DNA from: Tahibacter harae
GTDB lineage: Bacteria > Pseudomonadota > Gammaproteobacteria > Xanthomonadales > Rhodanobacteraceae
Direction: 5' to 3'
Assembly (NCBI RefSeq): GCF_024437735.1
Contig: NZ_JANFQO010000016.1
Span: 62,001 to 126,000 of the forward strand
Length of the DNA: 64,000 nt
In this document: one piece after another, positions 50,570-59,753 of the stretch
Layout of the letters: each line of letters begins with the position of its first letter
Numbering within the stretch: position 1 is the first letter of the stretch
Notes under the pieces: generated by a model
Database searches by the model: none
What the model was told of the DNA's origin: nothing
What the model saw: only the letters and a program-made list of their open reading frames with translations
Translations under genes and position numbers: made by a program

Positions 50570-51478
50570 CTACCAGTAGAAGAATACGGAAACGACATGG
50601 GCGATCAGCCCCGCCACCGTCGCGAACGACAGCGGCACATGGAAGTACAGCCAGATTTCCATCAGCGCCTGGTACTGGATGTCGCGGGCGACTTTCGAGG
50701 CCAGGGCTTTCTTGCGCGAGAGCAGGTCGATCAGCTTGCGCAGGGCTTCGGCCTGGCGGTCGTTGGTGCCGCTGGCGAGGAAGTCGACCATGGCGAAGAT
50801 GGTCTGGCCGGACTTGGCACCGCCGGCGGCCTGGTTGTTTTTCTCGCGTGCTTCCAGTGCGGCGCGGATGCCGGCCAGCGCGGCGTCGGAATCATCGCGC
50901 GCGCGCAACTGGGTGAGCACGCCGCCGCCGAGGCGGGTGTTCTGGATGGAGCGCAGCACGATGCTGTGCACCTTGGGATCGATGCCGTCGGCCAGGGCGA
51001 GGGCGTTCTGGTCCAGCTCGGCGATTTCCTCCAGCATGGCGCTGCGCGTGGCGCTGTCGCGGTTGCGCGTCATCAGCGTGGGGTAGCGCAGGTAGCAGTA
51101 GACGCCGAAGAAGCCGGAGAAGATCACCAGCAGCATCAGGATCAGGAAGAAGGTGTGCAGGTTCCAGCCGACCTGGAAGCCCGCATGCAGCAGGGCAATC
51201 AGGATCAGCGTGGTGCCCAGATAAATGTGCGCGGACAGCCAGCCGCGCAGGCTGGAGCTGCCGGAGTAGGAGCGCTTGCGCAGGCCGAACAGCATCAGCC
51301 AGAGGATGAGCAGGCCGGCAATCGTGCCCAGCGTATAGCCCAGCCAGGTGCCGCCGTTGGGTGGCACGGACGGCGAGTGCCAGGCGTAGGCGATGAGGCA
51401 GGTCAGCGACAGGGCCAGCGAGAACCACAGCCAGCGCGAGCGGGCGTGGTTGAGGATGGATTCGTGGCGGGCGTTCAT
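50570..51478 (-). CDS. His-rich membrane protein, possible b-type cytochrome
   Basis: A 302-residue inner-membrane protein with about five membrane helices (residues 17-35, 46-65, 85-107, 110-132, 275-299) and a 130-residue helical cytoplasmic domain. Histidines lie in or near helices ('AHIYLGTTLILIALLHAGF', 'NLHTFFLILM', 'YFHVPLSFAT', 'LIAHVVS'), as in heme b ligation in ferric-reductase-like proteins. ATG 51478 is used; a GTG at 51487 would overlap the stop of the upstream gene (GTGA). It sits between the FAD/Fe-S oxidoreductase gene and the decaheme-FHA gene, so passing electrons across the inner membrane is the natural inference. Confidence 0.65.
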   Translation of the reverse strand: MNARHESILNHARSRWLWFSLALSLTCLIAYAWHSPSVPPNGGTWLGYTLGTIAGLLILWLMLFGLRKRSYSGSSSLRGWLSAHIYLGTTLILIALLHAGFQVGWNLHTFFLILMLLVIFSGFFGVYCYLRYPTLMTRNRDSATRSAMLEEIAELDQNALALADGIDPKVHSIVLRSIQNTRLGGGVLTQLRARDDSDAALAGIRAALEAREKNNQAAGGAKSGQTIFAMVDFLASGTNDRQAEALRKLIDLLSRKKALASKVARDIQYQALMEIWLYFHVPLSFATVAGLIAHVVSVFFYW

Positions 51479-51483
51479 GGCGA

Positions 51484-53898
51484 TCACCGCCGCGACTGCG
51501 CATAAGCCGGAAACTCTTCAGGCGAAATGCGGATGGCGGCGCCGGTAGGGCAGGCGCGCACACAGGCCGGCCCGCCTTTCTCGTCTTTGCACATATCGCA
51601 TTTGACGGCCTTCTTTTCCTTAGGCTCCTTCTTCGATTTCTTCGGATCGTACGGCGCCTCGCCCGGTCCCGGCCCCAGTCCCAGCAGCAACCAGCTCAGC
51701 AGCCCCGGTTTCTTCGGCGGCTTGGATGCCATATGGATCACGCCATAAGGACAGTTGCGCTCGCAGTTGCCGCAGCCTATGCAGTTGTCGGCGATGTAGA
51801 CCTCGCCGTTGGGCGCGCGGCGCAGGGCGTCCGGCGGGCAGTCTTTCATGCAGTGCGGGTGTTCGCAGTGGCGGCAGGAGGTGGGTACATGCACGCTGGC
51901 ATAGGTGGGGCCGGCCTCGCGGTCCAGGCGCGAGGTGCCGCCGTGGGTTTCGGCGCAGGCTTTCTCGCAGTTGTCGCAGCGCACGCACAGGGATTCGTCG
52001 ATCAGCAGGATGTCGGTGGCTTCGCCGGCGCCTTGTGCCAGCAGGAACTGGATGATGTCGCCGCCGCTGGGCAGGGCCTGCATGGCCAGGTTGGAGGCGG
52101 CGCGCTGGCGGTATTCGGCCTGCAGGCGCAGCTTGAGCACGGGCATGCGGTTGACCAGTTTCTTGAAGCTGTCGCCGTCCAGGCGCACGGTCTCGGTGGC
52201 GATGGACGCGCGCGCGGTGGCCGAGCGACGCGATTCGCCGAGCAGGGCCATCTCGCCGACGTAGTTGCCGGCCGGCACGTAGGACAGCACCACGTCCTTG
52301 CCGCCGATGGTGCGCGAGATGGTCAGCGAGCCCACCCGCACCAGGTGCAGGCAGTCGCCGATCTCGCCTTCGCTGAACAGCACGTCGCCGGCGGCGAATT
52401 TCTGCAAGGTGGCGCCGGCGACCATTTCCTTGAGCTGCTCGGCGCTGGCCTCGGGCGCGAAGCGCGACTGGATCGCGCGCAGGATGAAGACCTCGTCGAT
52501 CTCGCGCTTGACCGCGGCCACCGAGTTGATCAGCCGGTTCATGGAGCGCCGCGGTGTCTCTATCAGCACGCAGCCGGCACCGGCCTTGACCGTGGCGGAG
52601 CGGCGCCGGCCGGAGATCAGGCCCATTTCGCCGAAGAATTCGCCGCGGCGCAGAGTGATGTGCTGCTGGCCGGCATCGTCCAGGGCGATATGCACTTCGC
52701 CGTCGACGATGGAATAGAAACTGTTGGTGTAATCGTTGCGCGCGAACACGGTTTCGCCGGGGCGCGGCGTGCGCAGGTCCGAATCCAGCATGAATTCGCG
52801 CAGTTGCAGCGGCGTGATATGCGACAGCACGCGCACGTTTTTCTGGATCCGCGCCAGCGCCTCGTCCACGCCGCGGAAGCCGGGCATGCCGCCGAGCTTG
52901 GCTTTCAGCAGCGGCTCGTCGGCGGGTTCCACGCGCTCGCCGCGGATGTATTCGATGACTTCGTAGCCCTGGTTCATCGCCTGCTTGATCAGCGGATAGC
53001 CGCCCAGCGCGCCGACGATGTAGAGGCCTTTCACATTGGATTCGTACTGCGGGCTGATCGCCGGCACTGCGGCCGGATCCTTGCTGGGAAAGACTACGCC
53101 GCAGGCTTCGACAAAGCCGCGCGGCGCGGTGGCGCCGAGGCGGGCGATGACGCGGTCGATCAGCAGCTGCGCCTTGCCGTTGGGCGTGGACAGCACCATG
53201 CGGCCTTTCTTGCGGCCTACGCTGAGGGCATCGACGCGCTCGGGCGCGGCGTTGTAGTAGCACTCGATCAGGCCGTCCTCGATGGCCTTGAGTATGGCGG
53301 TCTCGTTGCCTTTCTTGGCGCGGGCGAATTCGTCGCGGCGGTTGATGATGACGACATTGTTCTGCTTCGCCAGGGCGATGGCGTTTTCTATCGCCGCGTC
53401 GCCGGCGCCGACGACGACGATGGTCTCGCCTTCGTATTCATCCGGATCGTCCAGCTGGTATTGCACGAAGGGCAGGTCCTCGCCCGGCGTGCCCAGCTTG
53501 CGGATATTGCCCTGCAGGCCTATGCCCAGCACCACGAACTGGGCCTCGAAGCGCGCGCCGTTGGCGCAGTCGAGCTGGAACAGGCCATCGTCGCGGCGCC
53601 TGATCGCGCTGACTTCGTGGTTGTGGCGCACGTTGATCTTCAGCCGTGCGGCGGATTCGTTCCAGGCGTCGAGGATGGCCTCGCGCGAACCGGCCTTGAA
53701 CGGCACGGGCGAGCGCAGCGGGAGTATCCCCGGCTCGTCCATGACGAATTTGCCTTTCTGGTAACGGAAGATGGTGTTGGACAGGTGCGGCTCGGCTTCC
53801 AGCAGCACATGCGATTCGCCGCGTTCGGCCGCACGCGCCGCGGCCGAGATGCCGCCCGGGCCGGAGCCGACGATGGCAATGCGGAAGCGCTCGCTCAT
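51484..53898 (-). CDS. FAD oxidoreductase fused to two cNMP-binding domains and a ferredoxin domain
   Basis: An 804-residue cytoplasmic protein. Residues 1-310: a pyridine nucleotide-disulfide oxidoreductase/thioredoxin-reductase-like flavoprotein ('IAIVGSGPGGISAAARAA' for FAD and 'IVVVGAGDAAIENAIALA' for NAD(P)). About 345-475 and 490-615: two cyclic-nucleotide-binding domains with 'FGEMGLISGRRRSATV' and 'VGEMALLGESRRSATA', keeping the Glu and Arg that bind cyclic phosphate. About 650-790: 4Fe-4S cluster motifs ('CVRCDNCEKAC', 'CRHCEHPHCMKDC', 'CIGCGNCERNC', 'CDMCKDEKGGPACVRAC'). It begins the cluster; the next gene overlaps its stop or starts six bases after it. NAD(P)H oxidation with cNMP control is inferred. 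Confidence 0.85.
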   Translation of the reverse strand: MSERFRIAIVGSGPGGISAAARAAERGESHVLLEAEPHLSNTIFRYQKGKFVMDEPGILPLRSPVPFKAGSREAILDAWNESAARLKINVRHNHEVSAIRRRDDGLFQLDCANGARFEAQFVVLGIGLQGNIRKLGTPGEDLPFVQYQLDDPDEYEGETIVVVGAGDAAIENAIALAKQNNVVIINRRDEFARAKKGNETAILKAIEDGLIECYYNAAPERVDALSVGRKKGRMVLSTPNGKAQLLIDRVIARLGATAPRGFVEACGVVFPSKDPAAVPAISPQYESNVKGLYIVGALGGYPLIKQAMNQGYEVIEYIRGERVEPADEPLLKAKLGGMPGFRGVDEALARIQKNVRVLSHITPLQLREFMLDSDLRTPRPGETVFARNDYTNSFYSIVDGEVHIALDDAGQQHITLRRGEFFGEMGLISGRRRSATVKAGAGCVLIETPRRSMNRLINSVAAVKREIDEVFILRAIQSRFAPEASAEQLKEMVAGATLQKFAAGDVLFSEGEIGDCLHLVRVGSLTISRTIGGKDVVLSYVPAGNYVGEMALLGESRRSATARASIATETVRLDGDSFKKLVNRMPVLKLRLQAEYRQRAASNLAMQALPSGGDIIQFLLAQGAGEATDILLIDESLCVRCDNCEKACAETHGGTSRLDREAGPTYASVHVPTSCRHCEHPHCMKDCPPDALRRAPNGEVYIADNCIGCGNCERNCPYGVIHMASKPPKKPGLLSWLLLGLGPGPGEAPYDPKKSKKEPKEKKAVKCDMCKDEKGGPACVRACPTGAAIRISPEEFPAYAQSRR

Positions 53899-54116
53899 TC
53901 GTTCCTCGCTGGGCCGGCCTTGCGGCCGCCGGGCTGCTGCTACGAAGGCGCTGTGCAGCGGGCCGCCGGCGGCGGTCCTGGAGCATGCGCACCGACTTTA
54001 ACGCATACGGGCGGCTATCCATGACAGAAGGGCGCGGCTCCTAGCATACTCGGCGCCGGCGGCGGGCCGCAGCGGACCTTCGTGCCCGGCCGCGCCGGTC
54101 CGCGAACGGAGACGCA

Positions 54117-56279
54117 ATGAGACCTGTGGAACGTCAAGGCGCGGTGGCCGATACGGTCGCGCGCATCCTGGCCCATGGCGGCGCGGCGATACGCCTGGCC
54201 GCGCCGCTGGGACTGGGCAAGCCGAATGTGCTGCTCAACGCGCTGTACCAGGCAGTGGCGGCGGATGCCTCGCGCCAGCTGCATATCTTCACCGCGCTGT
54301 CGCTGGTCCGGCCCAAGCCGAAATCCGAGCTGGAGCGGCGCTTCCTCGAACCCTTCCTGGCACGCCATTTCGGCGCCGACTATCCGGACCTGGACTACGC
54401 CGTCGCCCGCCGCGATGGCCGGTTGCCGGCGCATATCCGGGTCAGCGAGTTCTATTTGCAGTCCGGCGGCTTGCTGGACAACGCCCAGGCCCAGCGCGAA
54501 TACACCTGCCTGAACTACACCCATGTCGCGCGCGACATGGCGGTGGCCGGGATCAATGTCGTGGTGCAGATGGTGGCGCGGCGCGTGGACGGCGGCCGCG
54601 AGCGCCTGAGCCTGGCCAGCAATCCGGACGTGACCCAGGACCTGCTCGACGAAATGGCGGCCCAGGGCCGGCCGCGGCCGCTGGTGGTCGGCGTGGTCCA
54701 CCCGCGCCTGCCGTTCATTGCCAACGAGGCGGAGATCGGCGCGGATTTCTTCGACGTGCTGCTGGACGACCCCGCCTGCGACCATGTGCTGTTCGCGCTG
54801 CCGCGGGAGTCGGTCAGTACCGCCGAATTTGCCCTTGGCCTGCACGCCAGCACCCTGGTTGCCGACGGCGGCACCCTGCAAATCGGCATCGGCGCGCTGT
54901 CGGACGCGGTGGTGCACGCGCTGCTGCTGCGCCAGCGCGATCCGGCTGCCTACGGCGAGGCGCTGGCCGCGCTGGGCGGCGCCAGCGAACTGGCCGGGCG
55001 CATCGGCGGGCTGCAGCCGTTCGAGCGCGGCCTGTACGGCGCCAGCGAGATGGTCATGGACGGCTTCATGCACCTGGCCAGGGGCGGCGTGCTCAAGCGC
55101 CGCGTGTTTGACGATTTCCCGCTGGAGCAGGCCCTGGCCGAAGGCCTGATCGGCGAAACCATCCGTCCCGGCGACGTGGAGCGGCTGCACGCGGCCGGCG
55201 CGCTGCCGGGGCTGATCCAGCTGCCGGACCTGGCCCGCCTGGTGCGCTGCGGCCTGCTGCCCGAAGGCAGCCGCATCGACGGCGACAGCGTGCTGCTGCC
55301 CGACGGCGAGCGCGTGCCCTGCGACCAGCGCGAGCTGCCCGCCCGCGCCGCCCTGGGCCGGGCCATGAGCGGGCGCAGCCTGCGCGACGGGCGCTATCTG
55401 CGCGGCGCCTTCTTCCTCGGCTCGGCGGAGTTCTACCGCTGGCTGGGCGGGCTGGCGGGGCCGGACTTCGATGGCCTGTCCATGACCCGCGTGTCGGATA
55501 TCAACCAGCTCTACGGCGGGCGCGAGATCCTCGACGCGCTGCAGCGCCGCCACGGCCGCTTCTTCAACACCTGCATGATGGCCACGCTGCTGGGCGCGGC
55601 GGTGTCCGATGCGCTGGAGGACGGCCGCGTGGTCAGCGGCGTGGGCGGCCAGTACAACTTCGTCGCCATGGCCCACGCCCTGCGCGACGGACGCTCCATG
55701 CTGCTGCTGCGCGCCAGCCGCGGCAGCGGCGACAAGGCGCGTTCCAGCATCTTGTGGAATTATGGACACACCACCATCCCGCGCCACCTGCGCGACGTAT
55801 TCGTGACCGAATACGGCGTGGCCGACCTGCGCGGCAAATCCGACGAGGACTGCGTGCGCGCCATGCTCGCCATCAGCGATGCGCGCTTTGTCGATGCGCT
55901 GGCCGAGCAGGCGCGCCAGGCCGGCAAGCTGGCGCCGGATTTCGTCATCCCAGCCGCCTGGCGGCGCAATACCCCGGAGCAGCTGGCCCAGGCCCTGGCG
56001 CCGCTGCGCAGGCGTGGCCTGTTTGATGCATTCCCCTTCGGCAGCGATTTCACCCCGGCCGAGCTGCAACTGGCCGGGGCACTGAACTGGCTCAAGCAGC
56101 GCGGGAGCACCCGCCGCGGCAAGCTGAGCCTGCTCTGGCGCGCCCTGCGCAGCGGCAGCCCGCAGCCGCAGGAACGGGAATTGCTGCAGCGCCTCGGGCT
56201 GGCTGCGCCGGCCTCGGCGGGCGAGCGCTGGCTGCAGCGCCTGGTGCTGGCGGGGCTGCGCCGGGAAAAGGCGGCGTGA
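54117..56279 (+). CDS. Acetyl-CoA hydrolase/transferase family protein
   Basis: A 720-residue protein with the two-part fold of class I CoA transferases. The N-terminal part holds 'APLGLGKPNVLLNALYQ', and the C-terminal part 'GGVLKRRVFDD', 'GGQYNFVAMAHALRDG', 'SSILWNYGHTTIPRHLRDVFVTEYGVADLRGKSDEDC', all typical of acetyl-CoA hydrolase/transferase C-terminal domains. The glutamate nucleophile of the family may be in 'VTEYG'; not certain. It is longer than usual (about 500-640), with a 100-residue basic C-terminal tail. The start ATG has GGAG five bases upstream. It is divergent from the electron-transfer cluster across 218 bases. The substrate is unknown. Confidence 0.8.
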   Translation: MRPVERQGAVADTVARILAHGGAAIRLAAPLGLGKPNVLLNALYQAVAADASRQLHIFTALSLVRPKPKSELERRFLEPFLARHFGADYPDLDYAVARRDGRLPAHIRVSEFYLQSGGLLDNAQAQREYTCLNYTHVARDMAVAGINVVVQMVARRVDGGRERLSLASNPDVTQDLLDEMAAQGRPRPLVVGVVHPRLPFIANEAEIGADFFDVLLDDPACDHVLFALPRESVSTAEFALGLHASTLVADGGTLQIGIGALSDAVVHALLLRQRDPAAYGEALAALGGASELAGRIGGLQPFERGLYGASEMVMDGFMHLARGGVLKRRVFDDFPLEQALAEGLIGETIRPGDVERLHAAGALPGLIQLPDLARLVRCGLLPEGSRIDGDSVLLPDGERVPCDQRELPARAALGRAMSGRSLRDGRYLRGAFFLGSAEFYRWLGGLAGPDFDGLSMTRVSDINQLYGGREILDALQRRHGRFFNTCMMATLLGAAVSDALEDGRVVSGVGGQYNFVAMAHALRDGRSMLLLRASRGSGDKARSSILWNYGHTTIPRHLRDVFVTEYGVADLRGKSDEDCVRAMLAISDARFVDALAEQARQAGKLAPDFVIPAAWRRNTPEQLAQALAPLRRRGLFDAFPFGSDFTPAELQLAGALNWLKQRGSTRRGKLSLLWRALRSGSPQPQERELLQRLGLAAPASAGERWLQRLVLAGLRREKAA

Positions 56280-56350
56280 GGATGACGTCAAATCTCAGCT
56301 TTGCGGTCTAAACTGATGACTGTCCGAAGGAAGCCACAGGGGCAACCTCG

Positions 56351-58099
56351 ATGAGTGAATGGCTCAACCGCCTGGTCCGCGACTGGCCCGAACGGCATCC
56401 GCCGCAGCGGGACGACTTCGCGACCGACGCCAAGGCCGTGCGCAACTGGCTCAATCACCTGCCGCTGGCCAATCCCGCCGCGACCTCGCGCCAGCTGCTG
56501 GACGCGCTGATGGTGATTAACCGCATGCGCATCGACGCCCAGCAGCGGCTGGACGCGATCGAGCTGCTGCGCGGGCCGGCGCTGCAGGTGGTCGGCGCGA
56601 TCGACCGGCAGATCCTGCTGGAGACCTTCCCGCTGGCGCCCGCGCGCCAGCAGCAGGCGCGCATGGCGCAGGATTTCGAGCGCGAGCTGGCCCTGGCCTA
56701 CGAGCAGGCGCTGCACGATTTCTGCGCGCCCGCCGGCAAGGTGCCGTTTCTCAAGGGAAAATCGGTGGCGCTGGCCGCGGTGCGGGCGCTGCAGCACTAC
56801 GGCAGTCTGCTGGGCAAGGCCTATGCGCTGTATCACACGCCGCCGCAGGGCATCTGGCTGCGCCTGCACGATATCTACATGGCCGCCGCGGCGCTGCGCC
56901 TGGACGACAAGGCCGCGGCCGACCCCAGCCTGGGCGGCGCCGAGCTGTCGCCGCGCCACGCCTATGCCCATGCGCTGCTGCTGGCATTGAGCAATCCCTA
57001 CCGCTACACCCAGCGCGAGATGAGCGACGTGTTCGCCCTGACCCGGGTGCTGGCGCCGCTGTGCCGCATCGCGCCCACCCGCGCCGGCGCCGCCGGCTTC
57101 GCCGTGCTGACCGATGCCGACCAGGGCGTGGGCTACGTGCCCGAGGAACGCCAGCTGGCCGCCGAGGGCCTGCTTTCCTTCGATGCCCACCCGGTGCAGC
57201 AGGCGGTGGAAGACCAGGTGCGGCGGCTGCCGCCCGGCGCCGACCTGCTGAGTTTCCGCCTCAAGGGCGGCCCGGCGGTGCAGGCGCGCCGTATCGTGGT
57301 GGAGCGCCTGATGCGCAGCTGGGGCGGCGGCGCTGAACGCGGCCATACGCGCCTGCCGGCCGGCCATATGCTGGACAGCGTGATCGGCCTGCACGCCCTG
57401 CACCACATGCTGGCGGGCGAGGATTTCGACGCCTTCCTGCGCCGCGTGCGCGGCCAGGCCATCAGCCTGTCCGAGCGCGATTCCGCCGCGGCCTGGGCCA
57501 GCCAGGCCAGCGAGGCCAGGCCCGCCGTGCAGCGCGCCCGCGTGCTGGACCAGAGCCTGGGCGGCTACCGCCTGGTCTGGGACAAGGCCGACCTGGCCCG
57601 GGCCAAGGTCGGCGAGCTGGTCGGCCTGGCCCAGACCCTGGATCCGGACGACGCCGACGACGAGCAGCAGGACTGGATGGTCGGCGTGATCCGCTGGATC
57701 CGCATTGACGACGCCGACTCGGTCGATGCCGGCGTGGAACTGCTGGCGCGCCGCGCCCAGCCCGTGGGCCTGGCCAGTTTCGAGGTCACCGGCCAGGTGC
57801 GCGCGGCCATGCGCGGCGTGCTGCTGCTGGACCAGGACAACGGCCATGCCATGACCCTGCTGGCGCCGCACCTGTTCGACCGCCACGCGCACGAGCTGGA
57901 ACTGACCCGCCCGGCCGACCCGCTGGACTGGGAAACCCAGGCCAGCGTCGCCCGCCTGGGCGACGTGACCGTGGTGGACGCGAGCAATTCCTACCAGCGC
58001 GTGCTGATCGGGCGCGCGCCCACGCAGGAGGAACTGGCGGAATCCGCAGCGGTGGAGGCGGAGGAAGAGGAGCTGCGGGCCGACGGGACGCGCGGCTGA
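56351..58099 (+). CDS. Conserved Xanthomonadales-type protein, possibly PilZ-like C-terminus
   Basis: A 582-residue soluble protein. The first 240 residues are helical ('MSEWLNRLVRDWPERHPPQRDDF', 'RQLLDALMVINRMRIDAQQRL', 'RHAYAHALLLALSNPYRYTQREM'). The last 140 residues are beta-rich ('WMVGVIRWIRIDDADSVDAGVELLARRAQP'), a layout I have seen in proteins annotated as cyclic-di-GMP-binding or PilZ-related in Xanthomonadales, but the R-x-x-x-R and D/N-x-S-x-x-G signature is not clear. It starts 71 bases after the transferase gene and ends 134 bases before ispG. The role is unknown. The C-terminus is Glu-rich. Confidence 0.6.
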   Translation: MSEWLNRLVRDWPERHPPQRDDFATDAKAVRNWLNHLPLANPAATSRQLLDALMVINRMRIDAQQRLDAIELLRGPALQVVGAIDRQILLETFPLAPARQQQARMAQDFERELALAYEQALHDFCAPAGKVPFLKGKSVALAAVRALQHYGSLLGKAYALYHTPPQGIWLRLHDIYMAAAALRLDDKAAADPSLGGAELSPRHAYAHALLLALSNPYRYTQREMSDVFALTRVLAPLCRIAPTRAGAAGFAVLTDADQGVGYVPEERQLAAEGLLSFDAHPVQQAVEDQVRRLPPGADLLSFRLKGGPAVQARRIVVERLMRSWGGGAERGHTRLPAGHMLDSVIGLHALHHMLAGEDFDAFLRRVRGQAISLSERDSAAAWASQASEARPAVQRARVLDQSLGGYRLVWDKADLARAKVGELVGLAQTLDPDDADDEQQDWMVGVIRWIRIDDADSVDAGVELLARRAQPVGLASFEVTGQVRAAMRGVLLLDQDNGHAMTLLAPHLFDRHAHELELTRPADPLDWETQASVARLGDVTVVDASNSYQRVLIGRAPTQEELAESAAVEAEEEELRADGTRG

Positions 58100-58105
58100 G
58101 AAGCC

Positions 58106-58181
58106 GGGATTGGGGATTCGGGATTGGCAAGAGCGGGCTGGGGTTTTGTCTACGAGTCCCCAATCCCGAATCCCCAGTCCC
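58106..58181. repeat. GGGATT-type inverted repeat upstream of ispG
   Basis: GGGATTGGGGATTCGGGATT (58106-58125) is inverted, with one mismatch in 22, at 58160-58181. The spacer is 32 bases. Sequences of this GGGATTCGGGATT type recur between genes in Xanthomonas and Lysobacter (from memory). It can fold as a long hairpin and may terminate the upstream gene. Confidence 0.55.
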
Positions 58182-58233
58182 GGCTCTCGAATCCCGATAA
58201 ACTCCGCATTCTTTACGCCCGCCAGCCTTCCGC

Positions 58234-59487
58234 ATGAATTCCACCCCCGAAACCCGCATAGCCGCCGCCGCACTGCGCCGCCACAGCGTGGGCGTCGATG
58301 TCGCCGGCGTGCAGGTCGGCGCGCCGGCGCCGATCGTCGTGCAGTCGATGACCAACACCGATACCGCGGACGTGGCGGCGACGACGAAGCAGGTGGCCGA
58401 GCTGTGGCGGGCCGGTTCCGAGCTGGTGCGCCTGACCGTCAATACCGCCGAGGCCGCTGCCGCCGTGCCGCGCATCCGCGAGCGCCTGGACATGATGGGC
58501 GTGGGCGTGCCGCTGATCGGCGACTTCCACTACAACGGCCATACCCTGCTCACCAACGAGCCGGCCGCGGCCGAGGCTCTGGCCAAGTACCGCATCAATC
58601 CCGGCAACGTCGGCTTCGGCAAGAAGAAGGACGTGCAGTTCTCCACCATCGTCGAGCTGGCCATACGCCATGGCAAGCCGGTGCGCATCGGTGCGAACTG
58701 GGGCTCGCTGGACCAGGAACTGCTGGCGCGCATGATGGACGAGAACCACGAGCGTGCGCAGCCCTGGGATGCGCCGCGGGTGATGCGCGAAGCGCTGATC
58801 CGCTCGGCGCTGGATTCCGCCGCCCGCGCCGAGGAAATCGGCTTGGCGCGCAACCGCATCATTCTTTCCTGCAAGGTTTCCGGCGTGCAGGAACTGATCG
58901 CGGTCTACCGCGACCTGGCCGCGCGCAGCGACTACGCCCTGCACCTGGGCCTGACCGAGGCCGGCATCGGTTCCAAGGGCGTGGTCGCCTCCAGTGCGGC
59001 CCTGGCCGTGCTGCTGCAGGAAGGCATAGGCGACACCATCCGCATCTCGCTCACGCCTGAGCCGCAGGAGCCGCGCACGCGCGAAGTCGTGGTCGCGCAG
59101 GAACTGCTGCAGACCATGGGCCTGCGCGCGTTCACGCCCATGGTCACGGCCTGTCCGGGCTGCGGCCGCACCACCTCCACGTTCTTCCAGGAACTGGCCA
59201 AGAAGGTGCAGGACCACGTGCGCGCGCGCATGCCGGAATGGCGCATCCAGTACGACGGCGTGGAAAACCTCACCCTCGCAGTGATGGGCTGTGTCGTGAA
59301 CGGACCGGGCGAGTCCAAGCATGCCAATATCGGCATCTCCCTGCCGGGCAGCGGCGAGGCGCCGTCGGCGCCGGTGTTCATCGACGGCGTGAAGACCCAC
59401 ACGCTGCGCGGCGAGGGCATCGCCGACGAGTTCGTCAGCCTCGTCGAGCACTACGTCGCCGACAAATACCGCGCGAAGGCGGGCTGA
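58234..59487 (+). CDS. ispG: 4-hydroxy-3-methylbut-2-en-1-yl diphosphate synthase (IspG/GcpE)
   Basis: A 417-residue enzyme of the methylerythritol phosphate pathway. It converts 2-C-methyl-D-erythritol 2,4-cyclodiphosphate to HMBDP using a 4Fe-4S cluster and external electrons. The N-terminal TIM barrel shows '[19 protein letters not shown]', '[14 protein letters not shown]' and '[13 protein letters not shown]'. The C-terminal cluster domain has Cys307 and Cys310 in 'CPGCGRTT' and Cys353 in '[10 protein letters not shown]'. All key residues are present, and the length is normal for the short bacterial form without the insert domain. Start ATG 58234; no strong ribosome site lies immediately upstream. 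It is a core gene. Confidence 0.96.
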   Translation: MNSTPETRIAAAALRRHSVGVDVAGVQVGAPAPIVVQSMTNTDTADVAATTKQVAELWRAGSELVRLTVNTAEAAAAVPRIRERLDMMGVGVPLIGDFHYNGHTLLTNEPAAAEALAKYRINPGNVGFGKKKDVQFSTIVELAIRHGKPVRIGANWGSLDQELLARMMDENHERAQPWDAPRVMREALIRSALDSAARAEEIGLARNRIILSCKVSGVQELIAVYRDLAARSDYALHLGLTEAGIGSKGVVASSAALAVLLQEGIGDTIRISLTPEPQEPRTREVVVAQELLQTMGLRAFTPMVTACPGCGRTTSTFFQELAKKVQDHVRARMPEWRIQYDGVENLTLAVMGCVVNGPGESKHANIGISLPGSGEAPSAPVFIDGVKTHTLRGEGIADEFVSLVEHYVADKYRAKAG

Positions 59488-59753
59488 GGCAGCGCCGCCG
59501 CTGTTGCCGGAATGGCGCGTTCGCCGTGGCGGGCGCGTCCGCCGCGGCGCGGACCGTTCTGCAATTCCGCGAAAATTTCCGCCGCGCCGTGTCGATTCCG
59601 CCGGCGCTGCTTCGACGCTTGGCCAGGAGCCCGCTTTCGCCGCCGTTGCGGCGGGCGGAACATCAGCTCCCGGTGCAGGACGTATCCGCCGCGGCGGAGT
59701 CCTGTGCCTTCTCCGACCAGGGCCAGGCCCTGACCAGCCAAGGAGTCCCACGC
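59488..59753. other. Spacer between ispG and the VOC gene
   Basis: About 265 bases, GC-rich. An in-frame extension of the VOC gene reads back to 59238 but is Arg-rich, overlaps ispG and has no ribosome site. AAGGAG nine bases before 59754 fixes the real start. Confidence 0.5.

Noticed and set aside
48755-51505. Plus-strand frame of 916 codons opposite the FHA-decaheme and membrane-protein genes
   Set aside because: It spans two well-supported genes and the gap between them, without domain resemblance or a ribosome site.
51733-54024. Plus-strand frame of 763 codons opposite the FAD/cNMP/Fe-S gene
   Set aside because: It is antisense to a multi-domain protein with clear cofactor motifs; its translation has no motif.
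54015-56291. Minus-strand frame of 758 codons opposite the acetyl-CoA hydrolase/transferase gene
   Set aside because: It is Gln/Ala/His-rich shadow translation; the plus strand carries the family motifs.
56288-58273. Minus-strand frame of 661 codons opposite the conserved 582-residue gene
   Set aside because: It is His/Gln/Ala-rich, runs across the ispG upstream repeat and has no start context.
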